This document shows, piece after piece, positions 25,058-34,013 of a DNA stretch of 64,000 bases. The stretch is from contig NZ_CP077095.1 of NCBI RefSeq assembly GCF_014268885.2, forward strand, positions 1,555,501 through 1,619,500, written 5' to 3'. The translations under genes were made by a program, and so were the position numbers. Source of the stretch: Pseudomonas xantholysinigenes. GTDB lineage: Bacteria; Pseudomonadota; Gammaproteobacteria; Pseudomonadales; Pseudomonadaceae. Position 1 is the stretch's first letter. Each line of letters opens with the position of its first letter. The notes below the pieces were generated by a model that was not told where the DNA came from, did not search any database, and saw only the letters and a program-made list of their open reading frames with translations.

Positions 25058-26779
25058 ATGAAACTACCGAGCAAAAAGCCCGGGGCGCCTTTGTGGGCGG
25101 CGCTCGGCGAATTTAAATCAACCTTGATCAGCGTGGGTTGTTTCACGGCCTTGATCAACTTGCTCATGCTGGTGCCGTCGATTTATATGCTTCAAGTGTA
25201 CGACCGTGTCCTGAGTTCGCAGAACACGACAACTTTGTGGATGCTGACCCTGATGGTGATCGGCTTCTTCGTGTATATCGGCGCGCTGGAAGCGGTGCGC
25301 AGTTTCATTGTCATCCGGGTGGGTAACCAGCTGGAAAAAAGTTTCAACCTCAAGGTCTATCGCGCCGCCTTCGAACGCAACTTGCGCCAGCGTGATGGTG
25401 CCGCCGGGCAGGCCTTGGGCGACCTCACCCAATTGCGCCAGTTCATCACCGGCCCGGCGTTGTTCGCCTTCTTCGATGCGCCCTGGTTTCCGATCTACCT
25501 GGCGGTGATCTTCGTCTTCAACGTCTGGCTCGGGGTGATGGCCACGGTCGGCGCGCTGCTGCTGATCGCCCTGGCGCTGCTCAACGAGCGCATGACCCAC
25601 GCCACCCTGGCCGAGGCCAGCGGCTTCCAGCAGCAATCGACGCAACTGGCCGGCAGCCAGTTGCAAAGCGCCGAAAGCATCCAGGCCATGGGCATGCTCG
25701 GCGCGCTGCGCCAACGCTGGTTCAGCCTGCACGGGCGGTTCCTCGACCTGCAGAACAAGGCCAGCGACACCTCGGCGGTGATCACCGCCACCAGCAAGGG
25801 CCTGCGCCTGTGCCTGCAATCGCTGGTGCTGGGGCTGGGCGCGCTGCTGGTGATCGAGGGGCAGATGACCCCGGGCATGATGATCGCCGGTTCCATCCTC
25901 ATGGGCCGGGTGCTGGCGCCGATCGATCAGTTGATCGCGGTGTGGAAGCAATGGAGCGGCGCCCAGTTGGCCTACCAACGCCTGGATGACTTGCTGCGCG
26001 AGCACCCCGAACCGCCGACGCCGATGCCCTTGCCGGCGCCGAGCGGGCAACTGAGCGTAGAGCAGATCAGCGCCGGCCCACCCGGACGCGACCAGGCGAC
26101 CTTGCAGCAGGTGCACTTCAGCCTGGCGGCGGGGGAATTGTTGGGCGTGCTGGGGGCCTCGGGCTCGGGCAAGTCGACCCTGGCCAAGGTGCTGGTCGGC
26201 GTGTGGCCGACCCTCGGCGGCCACGTGCGCCTCGATGGCGCCGAACTCAGCCAGTGGGACCGCGAGGCCCTTGGTCCGCACATTGGCTACCTGCCACAGA
26301 ACATCGAACTGCTGCGTGGCAGCATCGCCGAGAACATCGCCCGCTTCGGCGCGCTGGACAGCCACCAGGTGGTCGAGGCGGCACGCCTGGCGGGGGTGCA
26401 TGAGCTGATCCTGCGCCTGCCCCAGGGCTACGACACACGCCTGGGCGAGGCGGGTGTCGACCTGTCTGGCGGGCAGAAGCAGCGCATCGCCCTGGCGCGC
26501 GCGTTGTACGGCAACCCCAGGTTGATCGTGCTCGACGAGCCCAACTCGAACCTCGACAGCCACGGCGAGTCGGCCCTGGCCAGTGCGCTGGTCCAGCTCA
26601 AGGCCCAGGGCCGCACCGTGGTGCTGGTTACCCACCGCAGCGCGGCGTTGGCCCAGGCCGACAAGTTGCTGGTGATGAACGAAGGCCGCATGCAGGGCTT
26701 CGGCCCGGCACGGGACATTCTCCACGCCATGGGCCAGGCCCAGGCGCAACGACCGCTGCAGGCCGGAGGTGGCGCATGA
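25058..26779 (+). CDS. aprD: Type I secretion ABC transporter AprD
   Basis: 573 residues. N-terminal membrane domain of six helices without the C39 peptidase domain, as in PrtD/AprD transporters; then the nucleotide-binding domain with GASGSGKST (Walker A, near residue 370), [24 protein letters not shown] (signature) and [12 protein letters not shown] (Walker B). Energises export of AprA through the AprE-AprF channel. The 3' end overlaps aprE by four bases (ATGA), so the two are translationally coupled. Confidence 0.95.
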   Translation: MKLPSKKPGAPLWAALGEFKSTLISVGCFTALINLLMLVPSIYMLQVYDRVLSSQNTTTLWMLTLMVIGFFVYIGALEAVRSFIVIRVGNQLEKSFNLKVYRAAFERNLRQRDGAAGQALGDLTQLRQFITGPALFAFFDAPWFPIYLAVIFVFNVWLGVMATVGALLLIALALLNERMTHATLAEASGFQQQSTQLAGSQLQSAESIQAMGMLGALRQRWFSLHGRFLDLQNKASDTSAVITATSKGLRLCLQSLVLGLGALLVIEGQMTPGMMIAGSILMGRVLAPIDQLIAVWKQWSGAQLAYQRLDDLLREHPEPPTPMPLPAPSGQLSVEQISAGPPGRDQATLQQVHFSLAAGELLGVLGASGSGKSTLAKVLVGVWPTLGGHVRLDGAELSQWDREALGPHIGYLPQNIELLRGSIAENIARFGALDSHQVVEAARLAGVHELILRLPQGYDTRLGEAGVDLSGGQKQRIALARALYGNPRLIVLDEPNSNLDSHGESALASALVQLKAQGRTVVLVTHRSAALAQADKLLVMNEGRMQGFGPARDILHAMGQAQAQRPLQAGGGA

Positions 26780-28068
26780 GCCGACACGACCGTGATGCCC
26801 GTTTCCATGTGCGCCTGGGCTGGGCGCTGACGCTGCTCGGCTTTGGCGGGTTCATGGCCTGGGCGAGCCTGGCGCCGCTTGACCAGGGGGTGCCGGTGCA
26901 AGGCACCGTGGTGGTCTCGGGCAAACGCAAGGCGGTGCAGTCGATGGCGGCGGGCGTGGTGAGCCGGATCCTGGTCAGCGAGGGCCAGGCGGTGCATCAG
27001 GGCGAGCCGCTGTTCCGCCTCGACCGTACCCAGGCGCAGGCGGATGTCGAGGCCTTGCAGGCCCAGTACCGCATGACCCGCGCCAGCCTGGCGCGCTGGC
27101 AGAGCGAGCGCGACAACCTGGCCCAGGTGCGCTTTCCCGGTGAACTGCTGGAAGACACCGACGCCCGCCTGGCGTTGATCCTCGAAGGCCAGCGCCAGCT
27201 GTTCGACAGCCGCCGCCAGGCCCAGGCCCGCGAGCAGGGCGCGTTGGCAGCGAGCATCGATGGCTCCCAGGCCCAGCTGGGCGGCATGCGCCGCGCCCGT
27301 GGCGACCTGCAGGCCCAGGCCGACTCCCTGCGCGAGCAGCTCGACAGCCTGCGACCGCTCGCCGGCGATGGCTACATCCCGCGCAACCGCGTGCTCGAGT
27401 ACCAGCGCCAGTTGTCTCAGGTGCAGCGTGACCTGGCGCAGAACGCCGGCGAAAGCGCACGCCTGGAGCAGGTGATCGTCGAGGCCCGGCTCAACCTGCA
27501 ACAGCGCCGCGAGGAATACCAGAAGGAGGTGCGCAGCCAGCTGGCCGAGGCCCAAGTCAAGGCCGCGACCCTGGAGCAGCAGCTCAACTCCGCGCAGTTC
27601 GAGCTGCAGCACAGCGAAATCCTCGCGCCTGCCGACGGCATCGCGGTCAACCTCGGCGTGCACACCGAAGGCGCCGTGGTGCGGGCCGGCGACACCCTGC
27701 TGGAGATCGTGCCCCAGGGCACCGCGCTGGAAGTGGAAGGGCGCCTGCCGGTGAACCTGGTGGACAAGGTGGCCTTGCAGCTGCCGGTGGACATCCTGTT
27801 CACCGCGTTCAACCAGAACCGCACGCCGCGGGTGAGCGGGGAGGTGGCGCTGGTCTCCGCCGACCAGTTGATCGACGAGCGCACCGGCCAGCCCTACTAC
27901 GTGCTGCGCAGCACGGTCAGCGATGAAGCGCTGGCGCGTTTGCAAGGCCTGTCCATTCGTCCGGGCATGCCCGCCGAACTGTTCGTGCGCACCGGCGAGC
28001 GTTCGCTACTCAACTACCTGTTCAAACCCCTGCTCGATCGTGCAGGTACCGCCTTGACCGAACAATAA
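26776..28068 (+). CDS. aprE: Type I secretion membrane fusion protein AprE
   Basis: 430 residues of the HlyD/PrtE family: a short cytoplasmic N-terminus, one transmembrane helix ([20 protein letters not shown]), a lipoyl-like half ([26 protein letters not shown]), a long coiled coil (about 95-270, rich in Gln, Arg and Leu), the second half ([21 protein letters not shown]) and a beta-barrel C-terminal domain. Bridges AprD and AprF across the periplasm. Starts inside the aprD stop. Confidence 0.95.
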   Translation: MSRHDRDARFHVRLGWALTLLGFGGFMAWASLAPLDQGVPVQGTVVVSGKRKAVQSMAAGVVSRILVSEGQAVHQGEPLFRLDRTQAQADVEALQAQYRMTRASLARWQSERDNLAQVRFPGELLEDTDARLALILEGQRQLFDSRRQAQAREQGALAASIDGSQAQLGGMRRARGDLQAQADSLREQLDSLRPLAGDGYIPRNRVLEYQRQLSQVQRDLAQNAGESARLEQVIVEARLNLQQRREEYQKEVRSQLAEAQVKAATLEQQLNSAQFELQHSEILAPADGIAVNLGVHTEGAVVRAGDTLLEIVPQGTALEVEGRLPVNLVDKVALQLPVDILFTAFNQNRTPRVSGEVALVSADQLIDERTGQPYYVLRSTVSDEALARLQGLSIRPGMPAELFVRTGERSLLNYLFKPLLDRAGTALTEQ

Positions 28069-28077
28069 GGACGCCCA

Positions 28078-29430
28078 GTGAAGAAGTACCCACTGATCGG
28101 GCTGCTGCTCGCCTGTGCCTGGCTGCCGACCGCCACCCAGGCGGCCATGGGGCCGTTTCAGGTCTACGAGCAGGCCCTGCGCCGCGACCCGACCTACCTC
28201 GCCGCCTTCAAGGCCCGCGAGGCTGGCCAGGAATACCGCGCCATCGGCCGCGCCGGCCTGCTGCCGAACATCTCGTACAGCTACAACAAGGGGCGCAACG
28301 ACTCCGAGGTACGTTACCTTGGGGATTCGCGGCGGCAGAAGGAGGACCGCAACTACAACAGCATGGGCTCGAATTTCATTCTCCAGCAGCCTTTGTTCGA
28401 CTACGAAGCCTATTCGAGCTACCGCAAGGGCGTGGCCCAGGCGCTGTACGCCGACGAGAACTTTCGCGACCAGAGCCAGCAACTGCTGGTGCGGGTGATG
28501 ACCAGCTACACCCAGGCGCTGTTCGCCCAGGACCAGATCGCCATCAGCGTCGCCAGCAAGCAGGCGTATCGCCAGCAGTTCCAGCAGAACCAGCGGCTGT
28601 TCGATGCTGGCGAAGGCACGCGTACCGATATTCTCGAAGCCCAGGCCCGCTACGAGCTGGCCGATGCCGAGGAGATCCAGGCGCGCAACGACCAGGATGC
28701 CGCCCTGCGCGAGCTGGGCGCGTTGATCGGCGAGCCGGCGGTGCGGGTCGAGGACCTGGCGCCGCTGCGTGTCGGCTTCACCTTGCCGGTGGTCGACCCG
28801 AGCGGCTACGAAGCCTGGCAGGAGCGCGCCCTGGCCAACAACCCGCAGCTGGCGTCATCGCGCCAGGCGCTGGATGTGGCGCGTTACGAAGTGGAGCGCA
28901 ACCGCGCCGGGCACCTGCCCAAGGTCACTGCGTTCGCCACCTCGCGACGCCAGGAATCGGACAGCGGCAACACCTACAACCAGCGTTACGACACCAACAC
29001 CGTGGGCATCGAGGTCAGCGTGCCGATTTTCGCCGGCGGCGGGGTGATGGCCTCGACCCGCCAGGCCAGTCGGCACCTGGAGCAGGCCGAGTACGAGCTG
29101 GACGGCAACACGCGCAGCGCCCTGATCGAGCTGCGCAAGCAGTATAACGCCTGCCAGTCCGGCGCCAGTCGCCTGCGCGCCTATGAGCGGGCCTTGGTGG
29201 CGGCCGAGGCGCTGGTGGTGTCCACGCGCAAGAGCGTGCAAGGAGGCGAGCGGGTCAACCTCGATGTGCTCAATGCCGAGCAACAGCTGGCTACCACCCG
29301 CCGTGACCTGGCCCAGGCGCGTTACGACTACCTGCTGGCGTGGATCAAGCTGCACTACCAAGCCGGGATGTTGAGCGAGACGCAGCTGGCGCGGGTGGAC
29401 GAAGCGTTCATCGCGGGCAAGTCAGGCTGA
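28078..29430 (+). CDS. aprF: Type I secretion outer membrane protein AprF
   Basis: 450 residues of the TolC family. Signal peptide (MKKYPLIGLLLACAWLPTATQA), then two internally repeated outer-membrane efflux domains, each with long periplasmic helices (EQALRRDPTYLAAFKAREAG; second copy near residue 240, WQERALANNPQLASSRQALD). It forms the outer-membrane exit duct for AprA. The start codon is GTG at 28078, with AAGGACG upstream; spacing from aprE is 9 nt. Last gene of the aprA-I-D-E-F cluster. Confidence 0.95.
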   Translation: MKKYPLIGLLLACAWLPTATQAAMGPFQVYEQALRRDPTYLAAFKAREAGQEYRAIGRAGLLPNISYSYNKGRNDSEVRYLGDSRRQKEDRNYNSMGSNFILQQPLFDYEAYSSYRKGVAQALYADENFRDQSQQLLVRVMTSYTQALFAQDQIAISVASKQAYRQQFQQNQRLFDAGEGTRTDILEAQARYELADAEEIQARNDQDAALRELGALIGEPAVRVEDLAPLRVGFTLPVVDPSGYEAWQERALANNPQLASSRQALDVARYEVERNRAGHLPKVTAFATSRRQESDSGNTYNQRYDTNTVGIEVSVPIFAGGGVMASTRQASRHLEQAEYELDGNTRSALIELRKQYNACQSGASRLRAYERALVAAEALVVSTRKSVQGGERVNLDVLNAEQQLATTRRDLAQARYDYLLAWIKLHYQAGMLSETQLARVDEAFIAGKSG

Positions 29431-29448
29431 CCGAGCATGCGCAAAACC

Positions 29449-29550
29449 CTGTAGGAGCGGGCTTGTCGGACCGCCGCACCGCCGCGAAGAAGGCGACGCG
29501 GTGCTTGGCACCGGCTGCGCCGGTGTTCGCGGCTGAAGCCGCTCCCACAG
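29449..29550. repeat. REP pair, diverged
   Basis: CTGTAGGAGCGGGCTTGTCG on the left and GCTGAAGCCGCTCCCACAG on the right with inner CACCGGCTGCGCCGGTG palindrome. It separates aprF from the converging MFS gene. Confidence 0.7.
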
Positions 29551-29551
29551 C

Positions 29552-29598
29552 GACCGCGCTAGCTTTAGCAGTTGAGCAAGACAGTTGCTCCCACAGGG
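29552..29598. repeat. Copy 2 of a 47-bp dispersed repeat
   Basis: Identical over 47 bases to 9960-10006, directly abutting the REP pair at 29449-29550 and ending four bases before the stop of the MFS gene. Confidence 0.85.
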
Positions 29599-29601
29599 CA
29601 T

Positions 29602-30789
29602 TCAGGCTGCCACGACCAGCTTCCCGCGCTTGCGCTCGGCCAGCCCCCACACCACCAGGGCCAGGGCGCCAATCGCCAACCCAGCCACTACGATCCCGTC
29701 CCAGCCATGCACTTCGAACAATTGCGTGCCCAGCAACGAGCCCAGCGCGCCACCGATGAAATAGCAGGTGATATACCCGGCATTGAGCCGCGTGCGCGCC
29801 TCGGGGCGCAGCACGATCACCGCGTTCTGGTTGCTCACGTGCACCAGTTGCACCGCCAGGTCGAGCAACAGCACCCCCACCAGCAATGCCAGCAACGAGC
29901 TTTGCGCGAAGCCCAGCGGCACCCACGACAGCAACAACGCCACCAGCCCCACCGTGGTGCCCAGCGGCCCTTGGCCACGGTCTGCCAGGCGCCCGGCCCA
30001 GTTGGCCGCCAGCGCGCCGACCGCGCCGGCCAGGCCGAACAGGCCGATCACCGCGTCGGAGTAGTGGTAGGGCGCATTGCTCAGCAGGAACGCCAAGGGC
30101 GTCCAGAACAGCGCGAACAGGCTGAACGCCAGCAACCCCAGCAGCGAGCGCAGGCGCAGTACCGGTTCTTCGATGAACAGGCGAAACACCGAGCCGATCA
30201 GCGCCGGGTATTTCAGCCCGGCGTGGCTGTGGTGTCGCGGCAAGCTGCGATACAGGGCGAAGGCGCTGATCGCCATCAGCACGGCCGCCAGGACATAGAT
30301 GCTGCGCCAGCCCCCCAGTTCGGCCATGAAACCAGCAGCGGTGCGCGCCAGCAGGATGCCCAGCAGCAAACCGCTCATCAGCGTGCCCACGGCGCGGCCG
30401 CGTTGCTCCGGGGCGCTGAGGGCGGCGGCCATGGGCACCAGTATCTGCGCCACCACCGAGAACAGCCCGGTCAGTGCCGTGCCGAACAGCAACCACGGCA
30501 GGCTTGGCGCGCAGGCGCTGATCACCAGGCCCGCGGTGGCGATCAGGACCATGCTGACGATCAGTCGGCGCTGCTCGAACAAGTCGCCCAGCGGCGCCAG
30601 CAACAGCAGCCCGGCGCCATAGCTGAGCTGGGCGGCGATGACGATGCTGCCGGCGCTGGCGGTGCTCAGGCCGAACTGCGCGGCAATGCTGTGCAGCAGG
30701 GGTTGGGCGTAATAGTTGCTGGCCACGGCCAGGCCTGTGGCGGTGGCCATCAGCAGGATCAGGGCGCGACCGAGAGTCGGGGAGTTCAT
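29602..30789 (-). CDS. MFS transporter of the drug/arabinose efflux type
   Basis: 395 residues, twelve predicted helices. NYYAQPLLHSIAAQFGLSTASAG at the first helix and LLAPLGDLFEQRRLIV in the TM2-3 loop match the Ynf/YtbD-like subgroup of MFS efflux proteins. Substrate unknown. The ATG at 30789 is the likelier start; an ATG at 30801 would add four residues. Divergent from a LysR gene 108 bp away, the common arrangement of a regulator and its target, so the transporter is probably controlled by it. Confidence 0.9.
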   Translation of the reverse strand: MNSPTLGRALILLMATATGLAVASNYYAQPLLHSIAAQFGLSTASAGSIVIAAQLSYGAGLLLLAPLGDLFEQRRLIVSMVLIATAGLVISACAPSLPWLLFGTALTGLFSVVAQILVPMAAALSAPEQRGRAVGTLMSGLLLGILLARTAAGFMAELGGWRSIYVLAAVLMAISAFALYRSLPRHHSHAGLKYPALIGSVFRLFIEEPVLRLRSLLGLLAFSLFALFWTPLAFLLSNAPYHYSDAVIGLFGLAGAVGALAANWAGRLADRGQGPLGTTVGLVALLLSWVPLGFAQSSLLALLVGVLLLDLAVQLVHVSNQNAVIVLRPEARTRLNAGYITCYFIGGALGSLLGTQLFEVHGWDGIVVAGLAIGALALVVWGLAERKRGKLVVAA

Positions 30790-30897
30790 GGAGGATCTCA
30801 TGGCAGGCAAGGTTGAATGGCGATCAGTATCAGGAAGTGTCCGGCATGACACCAATGTATAGTTTTCAACTTATCCATCTTGAAAGCAGATAGATCG

Positions 30898-31776
30898 ATG
30901 AACCTCAAGCAGCTCGAATACGCCTTGGCCGTGGCCGACACCGGCAGTTTCACCCGCGCCGCCGAGCGCTGCCATGTGGTGCAGTCGGCGCTCAGTCACC
31001 AGGTGGCGCGCCTTGAGGCGCAATTGGGGGTAAGCCTGTTTGAACGCAGTTCGCGGCGCGTGCGCCTGACCCCGGCCGGCGAGGCCTTTGTGCTGAGTGC
31101 GCGGCCGGCAGTGGAGGCGGCCAGGCGGGTGGCCGACGATGTGGCCGCCGCCTGCGGCCAGGTGCGTGGGCGTTTGTCGATCGGTGAGATCAGCTCGCTG
31201 ACGGCGTTGGACCTGGTCGACCTGCTGGCGGTGTTCCATGGCCGTTACCCGGATGTGGACGTGCGCTGGCTGACGGCCAAGAGCGAGCTGCTGATGGCGG
31301 ATGTGTGCGAGCGGCGCCTGGATGTGGGCTTCGTTGGCCTGTGGCAGGGCGAAGCACTGCACGGTGTGCAGCACCGCTTGCTGGCCCGGGAGGAGCTGGT
31401 GGCGGTATTGCCCGAGGCCCACCGCTTGGCGGGCCGGACGCAACTGGCCCTCGCCGAACTGGCCGATGAGGTGCTGGTGGACTTCCCCGAAGGCACGGGC
31501 GCGCGCCGGCAGACCGACGAGGCGTTCCAGGCGGTGGGGGTGCGGCATCGGGTGCAGTTCGAGATCGGTCATATCCGCCTGGTGGAGAAGTTCGTCCAGC
31601 GCGGCATGGCCGTGGGGCTGGTGCCCGAGCGCATCGCCCGAGGTTTTCAGGGCGTGGCCACGGTAGCGCTGGTGGATGCCCCGGTGCGGCATCTGTATGC
31701 GGTCTGGTCGCCGAGCCCCACGCCCGCCGCGCGGGCGTTCCTCGACGTCATGGAACAGAGCCTCCCGCCGACCTGA
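30898..31776 (+). CDS. LysR family transcriptional regulator
   Basis: 292 residues. The N-terminal winged helix-turn-helix MNLKQLEYALAVADTGSFTRAAERCHVVQSALSHQVARLE is the family signature; the rest is the ligand-binding domain with the hydrophobic LSIGEISSLTALDLVDLLAVF start. Divergent from the MFS gene, which it probably controls. The coding sequence ends 11 bases before the left edge of the IS110 insertion, so it is intact. Confidence 0.92.
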   Translation: MNLKQLEYALAVADTGSFTRAAERCHVVQSALSHQVARLEAQLGVSLFERSSRRVRLTPAGEAFVLSARPAVEAARRVADDVAAACGQVRGRLSIGEISSLTALDLVDLLAVFHGRYPDVDVRWLTAKSELLMADVCERRLDVGFVGLWQGEALHGVQHRLLAREELVAVLPEAHRLAGRTQLALAELADEVLVDFPEGTGARRQTDEAFQAVGVRHRVQFEIGHIRLVEKFVQRGMAVGLVPERIARGFQGVATVALVDAPVRHLYAVWSPSPTPAARAFLDVMEQSLPPT

Positions 31777-31804
31777 TGCTCCCCTGTAGATACCGTCTTG
31801 ACCC

Positions 31805-32776
31805 TCACCCCGCAAGAGGGATTTTGGGGTCAAACGGTATCCCCGACTTCACCACCCCGTAAACCAGGTGCAGCAGCTTGCGCATCGCCGCGCAGACGAT
31901 CTGTTTGTAAGCTTTGTGCCGGCTGCTCAACCGCTCTGCCAGTTCCTTCACAACAGGGTTATGTCTGATTGAGACAGTGCCTGACATCCACAAGCCTGCA
32001 CGCAGCCTTGAGGCGCCTGTACGCGAAATAGTGCTCTTACCTATGAACTCTCCCGATTGCTGCACCACTGGGTTTAAGCCTGAAAACGCGACAATCGCAG
32101 AAGGGCTTTGGTATTTCAGTGGATCGCCCAGTTCGGCGAGCAGCAACGTAGCAGTGGTGTCACCCAAACCATCAATCGAGGTAATCAGCTCACGTCGCTT
32201 GCGCAGGTCTGGATCATCATCGATCGTCTGCTCGATGGCCTTCCTGGTCTTTTCCAGCTCTTCGTTGATGTGCCCGATTACGTCTTGAATCGACTGCTGT
32301 ACCGCATCTAGTGCGACATCCAAACGATTCTGCTCCATCTGGCGCATTTCCTTGAGGTCGTCCAGTCGCCGCACCAGAGCACGCAAGCGGCGCTGCGCAG
32401 GGGGCTCAGGCTCCCACTGGCGAAGCGAGACAGCCTTTTGTTGGCCATAGGCAGCAATGACTTTGGCGTCAGCCTTATCTGTTTTGACGCGCCGAAGCTC
32501 CACGTCAGCGAATTTCGCAATCACCGCCGGGTTCAGAATGCACACCCGATAACCTTGGTTGTGACAGTGCTCGGCCAGCGCTTCGTGATAGATGCCTGTA
32601 GCCTCCATAACAATCCAGGCGCCTGGTTCAGCATGGCGCTCAAGCCAGTCGCTAAACTGCCTGAACCCTCCAGGATCATTGGACAGCTTGGCTTTGGTGC
32701 GCATCTTGCCATTGGGGAGCGGGATGGCAATGTCGAAAGATTTTTTGGCGACATCAACGCCAACAAAGACGGACAT
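31805..32776 (-). CDS. IS110 family transposase (DEDD recombinase)
   Basis: 323 residues, full length for the family. N-terminal RuvC-like domain: FVGVDVAKKSFD (first Asp, D8), WIVMEATGIYH (Glu), RRVKTDKADAKVIA (two Asp). A central coiled coil (EKTRKAIEQTIDDDPDLRKR) leads to the C-terminal Tnp domain with ITSIDGLGDTTATLLLAELG and ISRTGASRLRAGLW, which holds the conserved Ser used in catalysis. GGAGGAGATC precedes the ATG at 32776; an upstream in-frame ATG at 32809 lies in the putative bridge RNA region. No frameshift; the element appears active. Confidence 0.95.
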   Translation of the reverse strand: MSVFVGVDVAKKSFDIAIPLPNGKMRTKAKLSNDPGGFRQFSDWLERHAEPGAWIVMEATGIYHEALAEHCHNQGYRVCILNPAVIAKFADVELRRVKTDKADAKVIAAYGQQKAVSLRQWEPEPPAQRRLRALVRRLDDLKEMRQMEQNRLDVALDAVQQSIQDVIGHINEELEKTRKAIEQTIDDDPDLRKRRELITSIDGLGDTTATLLLAELGDPLKYQSPSAIVAFSGLNPVVQQSGEFIGKSTISRTGASRLRAGLWMSGTVSIRHNPVVKELAERLSSRHKAYKQIVCAAMRKLLHLVYGVVKSGIPFDPKIPLAG

Positions 32777-32814
32777 GATCTCCTCCTTCAAACTACGAAA
32801 GTCGATCACCCTAC

Positions 32815-33003
32815 ACTCAGTTCAACCTTGTTAATGCGTGCTCACGCCGGGGGCGGGCACTAGATACCGTTCGAACTCGTCGAGTGGGGTTGGAAGACCA
32901 GAGCGTTATCTACAGTGCGGGCTTGATGCCCTTGGAGCGGCTCTGCTTCAAGGCCTTCCCTCGATGATCAGTCGAGAACTTTCGCCTCTAGGGAGGCGAA
33001 AGT
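32815..33003 (-). ncRNA. Putative bridge RNA of the IS110 element
   Basis: Read on the reverse strand. A 5' hairpin (CTTTCGCCTC/GAGGCGAAAG, 32979-33002). Target loop: outer stem GAGC (32943-32940)/GCTC (32904-32901), inner stem GGGC/GCCC (32931-32928/32922-32919); left guide GCCGCTCC (32941-32934) equals the REP target left of the core, right guide CTGTAG (32915-32910) is complementary to the target CTACAG. Donor loop: outer stem AGTTCGA (32877-32871)/TTGAACT (32825-32819), inner stem GTGC/GCAC; left guide ACGGTATCT (32870-32862) equals the transposase-side end of the element, right guide ACAAG (32831-32827) pairs with CTTGT at the other end. The order matches the IS621 bridge RNA. Ends not mapped. 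Confidence 0.7.
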
Positions 33004-33012
33004 CGAGATACA

Positions 33013-33126
33013 AGGAGCGGCCTTGTGTCGCGATAGGGCCGCGCAGCGGCCCCGGCGATCTATGCGTCGACGCTGAAAACCTGGGGCTGCCTTGCAGCCC
33101 TTTCGCGGCACAAGGCCGCTCCTACA
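33013..33126. repeat. REP pair, left edge split by the IS110 element
   Basis: Begins AGGAGCGGCCTTGTGTCGCG and ends GGCACAAGGCCGCTCCTACA. The missing leading CCCCTGT lies at 31781-31787, on the far side of the insertion sequence. Lies between it and the SDR gene stop. Confidence 0.85.
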
Positions 33127-33140
33127 AGGGGAATGGCACC

Positions 33141-33890
33141 TCAGGCCGCAAAGCCGCCATCGGCGGTCAGGCTCGCCCCGGTGATGTACCCCGACTCAGG
33201 CCCCGCCAGGTACGCCACGAAACTGGCGATTTCCTCGACCTTGCCATAACGACCGATGGCCATCAGCGGAATCAGGCTGTCGGCGAACTCGCCGCTGGCC
33301 GGGTTCATGTCGGTGTCCACCGGCCCCGGTTGCACATTGTTGACGGTGATCCCCTGTGGGCCGAGGTCGCGTGCCAGGCCCTTGGTCAGGCCGACCAGCG
33401 CCGACTTGCTCATGGCGTAGGGGGCGCCGCCAGCAAAGGGCATGCGCTCGGCATTGGTGCTGCCAATGTTGATGATCCGCCCGCCCTGGCTCATGTGTTT
33501 CACCGCCGCCTGGGTGGCGACGAACACGCTGCGCACGTTGACTGCCAGCAGGCGGTCGAATTCGCCGAGGTCGAATTCGGCCACTGGCGCCACCGCCAGC
33601 ACCCCTGCGTTGTTGACCAGGATATCCAGGCCACCGAAAGCCTCGGCGGTGCCGGCCACCGCCCGCTGCACGGCGCTGGCGTCGGCGCTGTCGGCGCGCA
33701 GGGCCAGGGCCTGGCCGCCGTTGCCGTTGATCTCGCTGGCCAAGGCCTCGGCGACGGCAGCGGAACTGACATAGGTGAAGGCGACTTTGGCGCCGTCCTG
33801 GGCCAGGCGCCGGACGATGGCCGCGCCGATACCGCGGGAACCACCCTGGACCAGAGCCACCTTGCCAGTGAGGGGAAGTTGTTGGGACAT
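33141..33890 (-). CDS. Short-chain dehydrogenase/reductase
   Basis: 249 residues, classical SDR. VALVQGGSRGIGAAI is the cofactor loop (the usual TGG is QGG); NNAGVLAV near residue 90; IINIGSTNAERMPFAGGAPYAMSKSAL gives the catalytic Ser and the YxxxK pair; VQPGPVDTDM follows. Annotated relatives are 3-oxoacyl-ACP reductase-like; the substrate is unknown. The start at 33890 is preceded by GGAGATCAGC. Divergent from a LysR gene with 123 bp between them, so probably its target. Confidence 0.92.
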   Translation of the reverse strand: MSQQLPLTGKVALVQGGSRGIGAAIVRRLAQDGAKVAFTYVSSAAVAEALASEINGNGGQALALRADSADASAVQRAVAGTAEAFGGLDILVNNAGVLAVAPVAEFDLGEFDRLLAVNVRSVFVATQAAVKHMSQGGRIINIGSTNAERMPFAGGAPYAMSKSALVGLTKGLARDLGPQGITVNNVQPGPVDTDMNPASGEFADSLIPLMAIGRYGKVEEIASFVAYLAGPESGYITGASLTADGGFAA

Positions 33891-34013
33891 GCTGATCTCC
33901 TGCGTGCAAGCAAGGCCGGATGCCTTGGATGGACGCAGTATCGACCTTCGATTAGGTACTGATAAGATGGCAATCGCTATTATCTGAGTAAACTTTTGGT
34001 TGGTAATTCGCGT

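Larger units (their letters stand above)
31788..33012 (-). mobile_element. Complete IS110-family insertion sequence in a REP element
   Basis: 1225 bp. Boundaries come from the flanks: left flank CCCCTGT then AG then element ATACCGTC; right, element GAGATACA then AG then GAGCGGCC. Removing one copy restores CCCCTGTAGGAGCGGCC, which is the inverse of the intact REP end at 961-976. On the transposase strand the core dinucleotide is CT, as known for IS621 of this family. There are no terminal inverted repeats and no other duplication, also as expected. Transposase on the reverse strand with a 15-nt right end and a long 236-nt left end. Confidence 0.88.

Noticed and set aside
25118..26749. 543-codon reverse-strand open frame over aprD
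   Set aside because: Shadow of the ABC transporter; rich in His, Gln and Ala as expected from the complementary frame of a GC-rich gene. The same applies to 5230-6396, 12331-13611, 23106-24449 and 26428-27945.
31787..32870. Direct repeat TAGATACCGT at 31787 and 32861 as a target-site duplication of the IS
   Set aside because: The second copy lies inside the element's non-coding end, and the flanks do not rejoin to a known sequence at that point. It fits better as the donor guide of the bridge RNA matching the element's end; the REP-based boundaries rebuild an intact REP.
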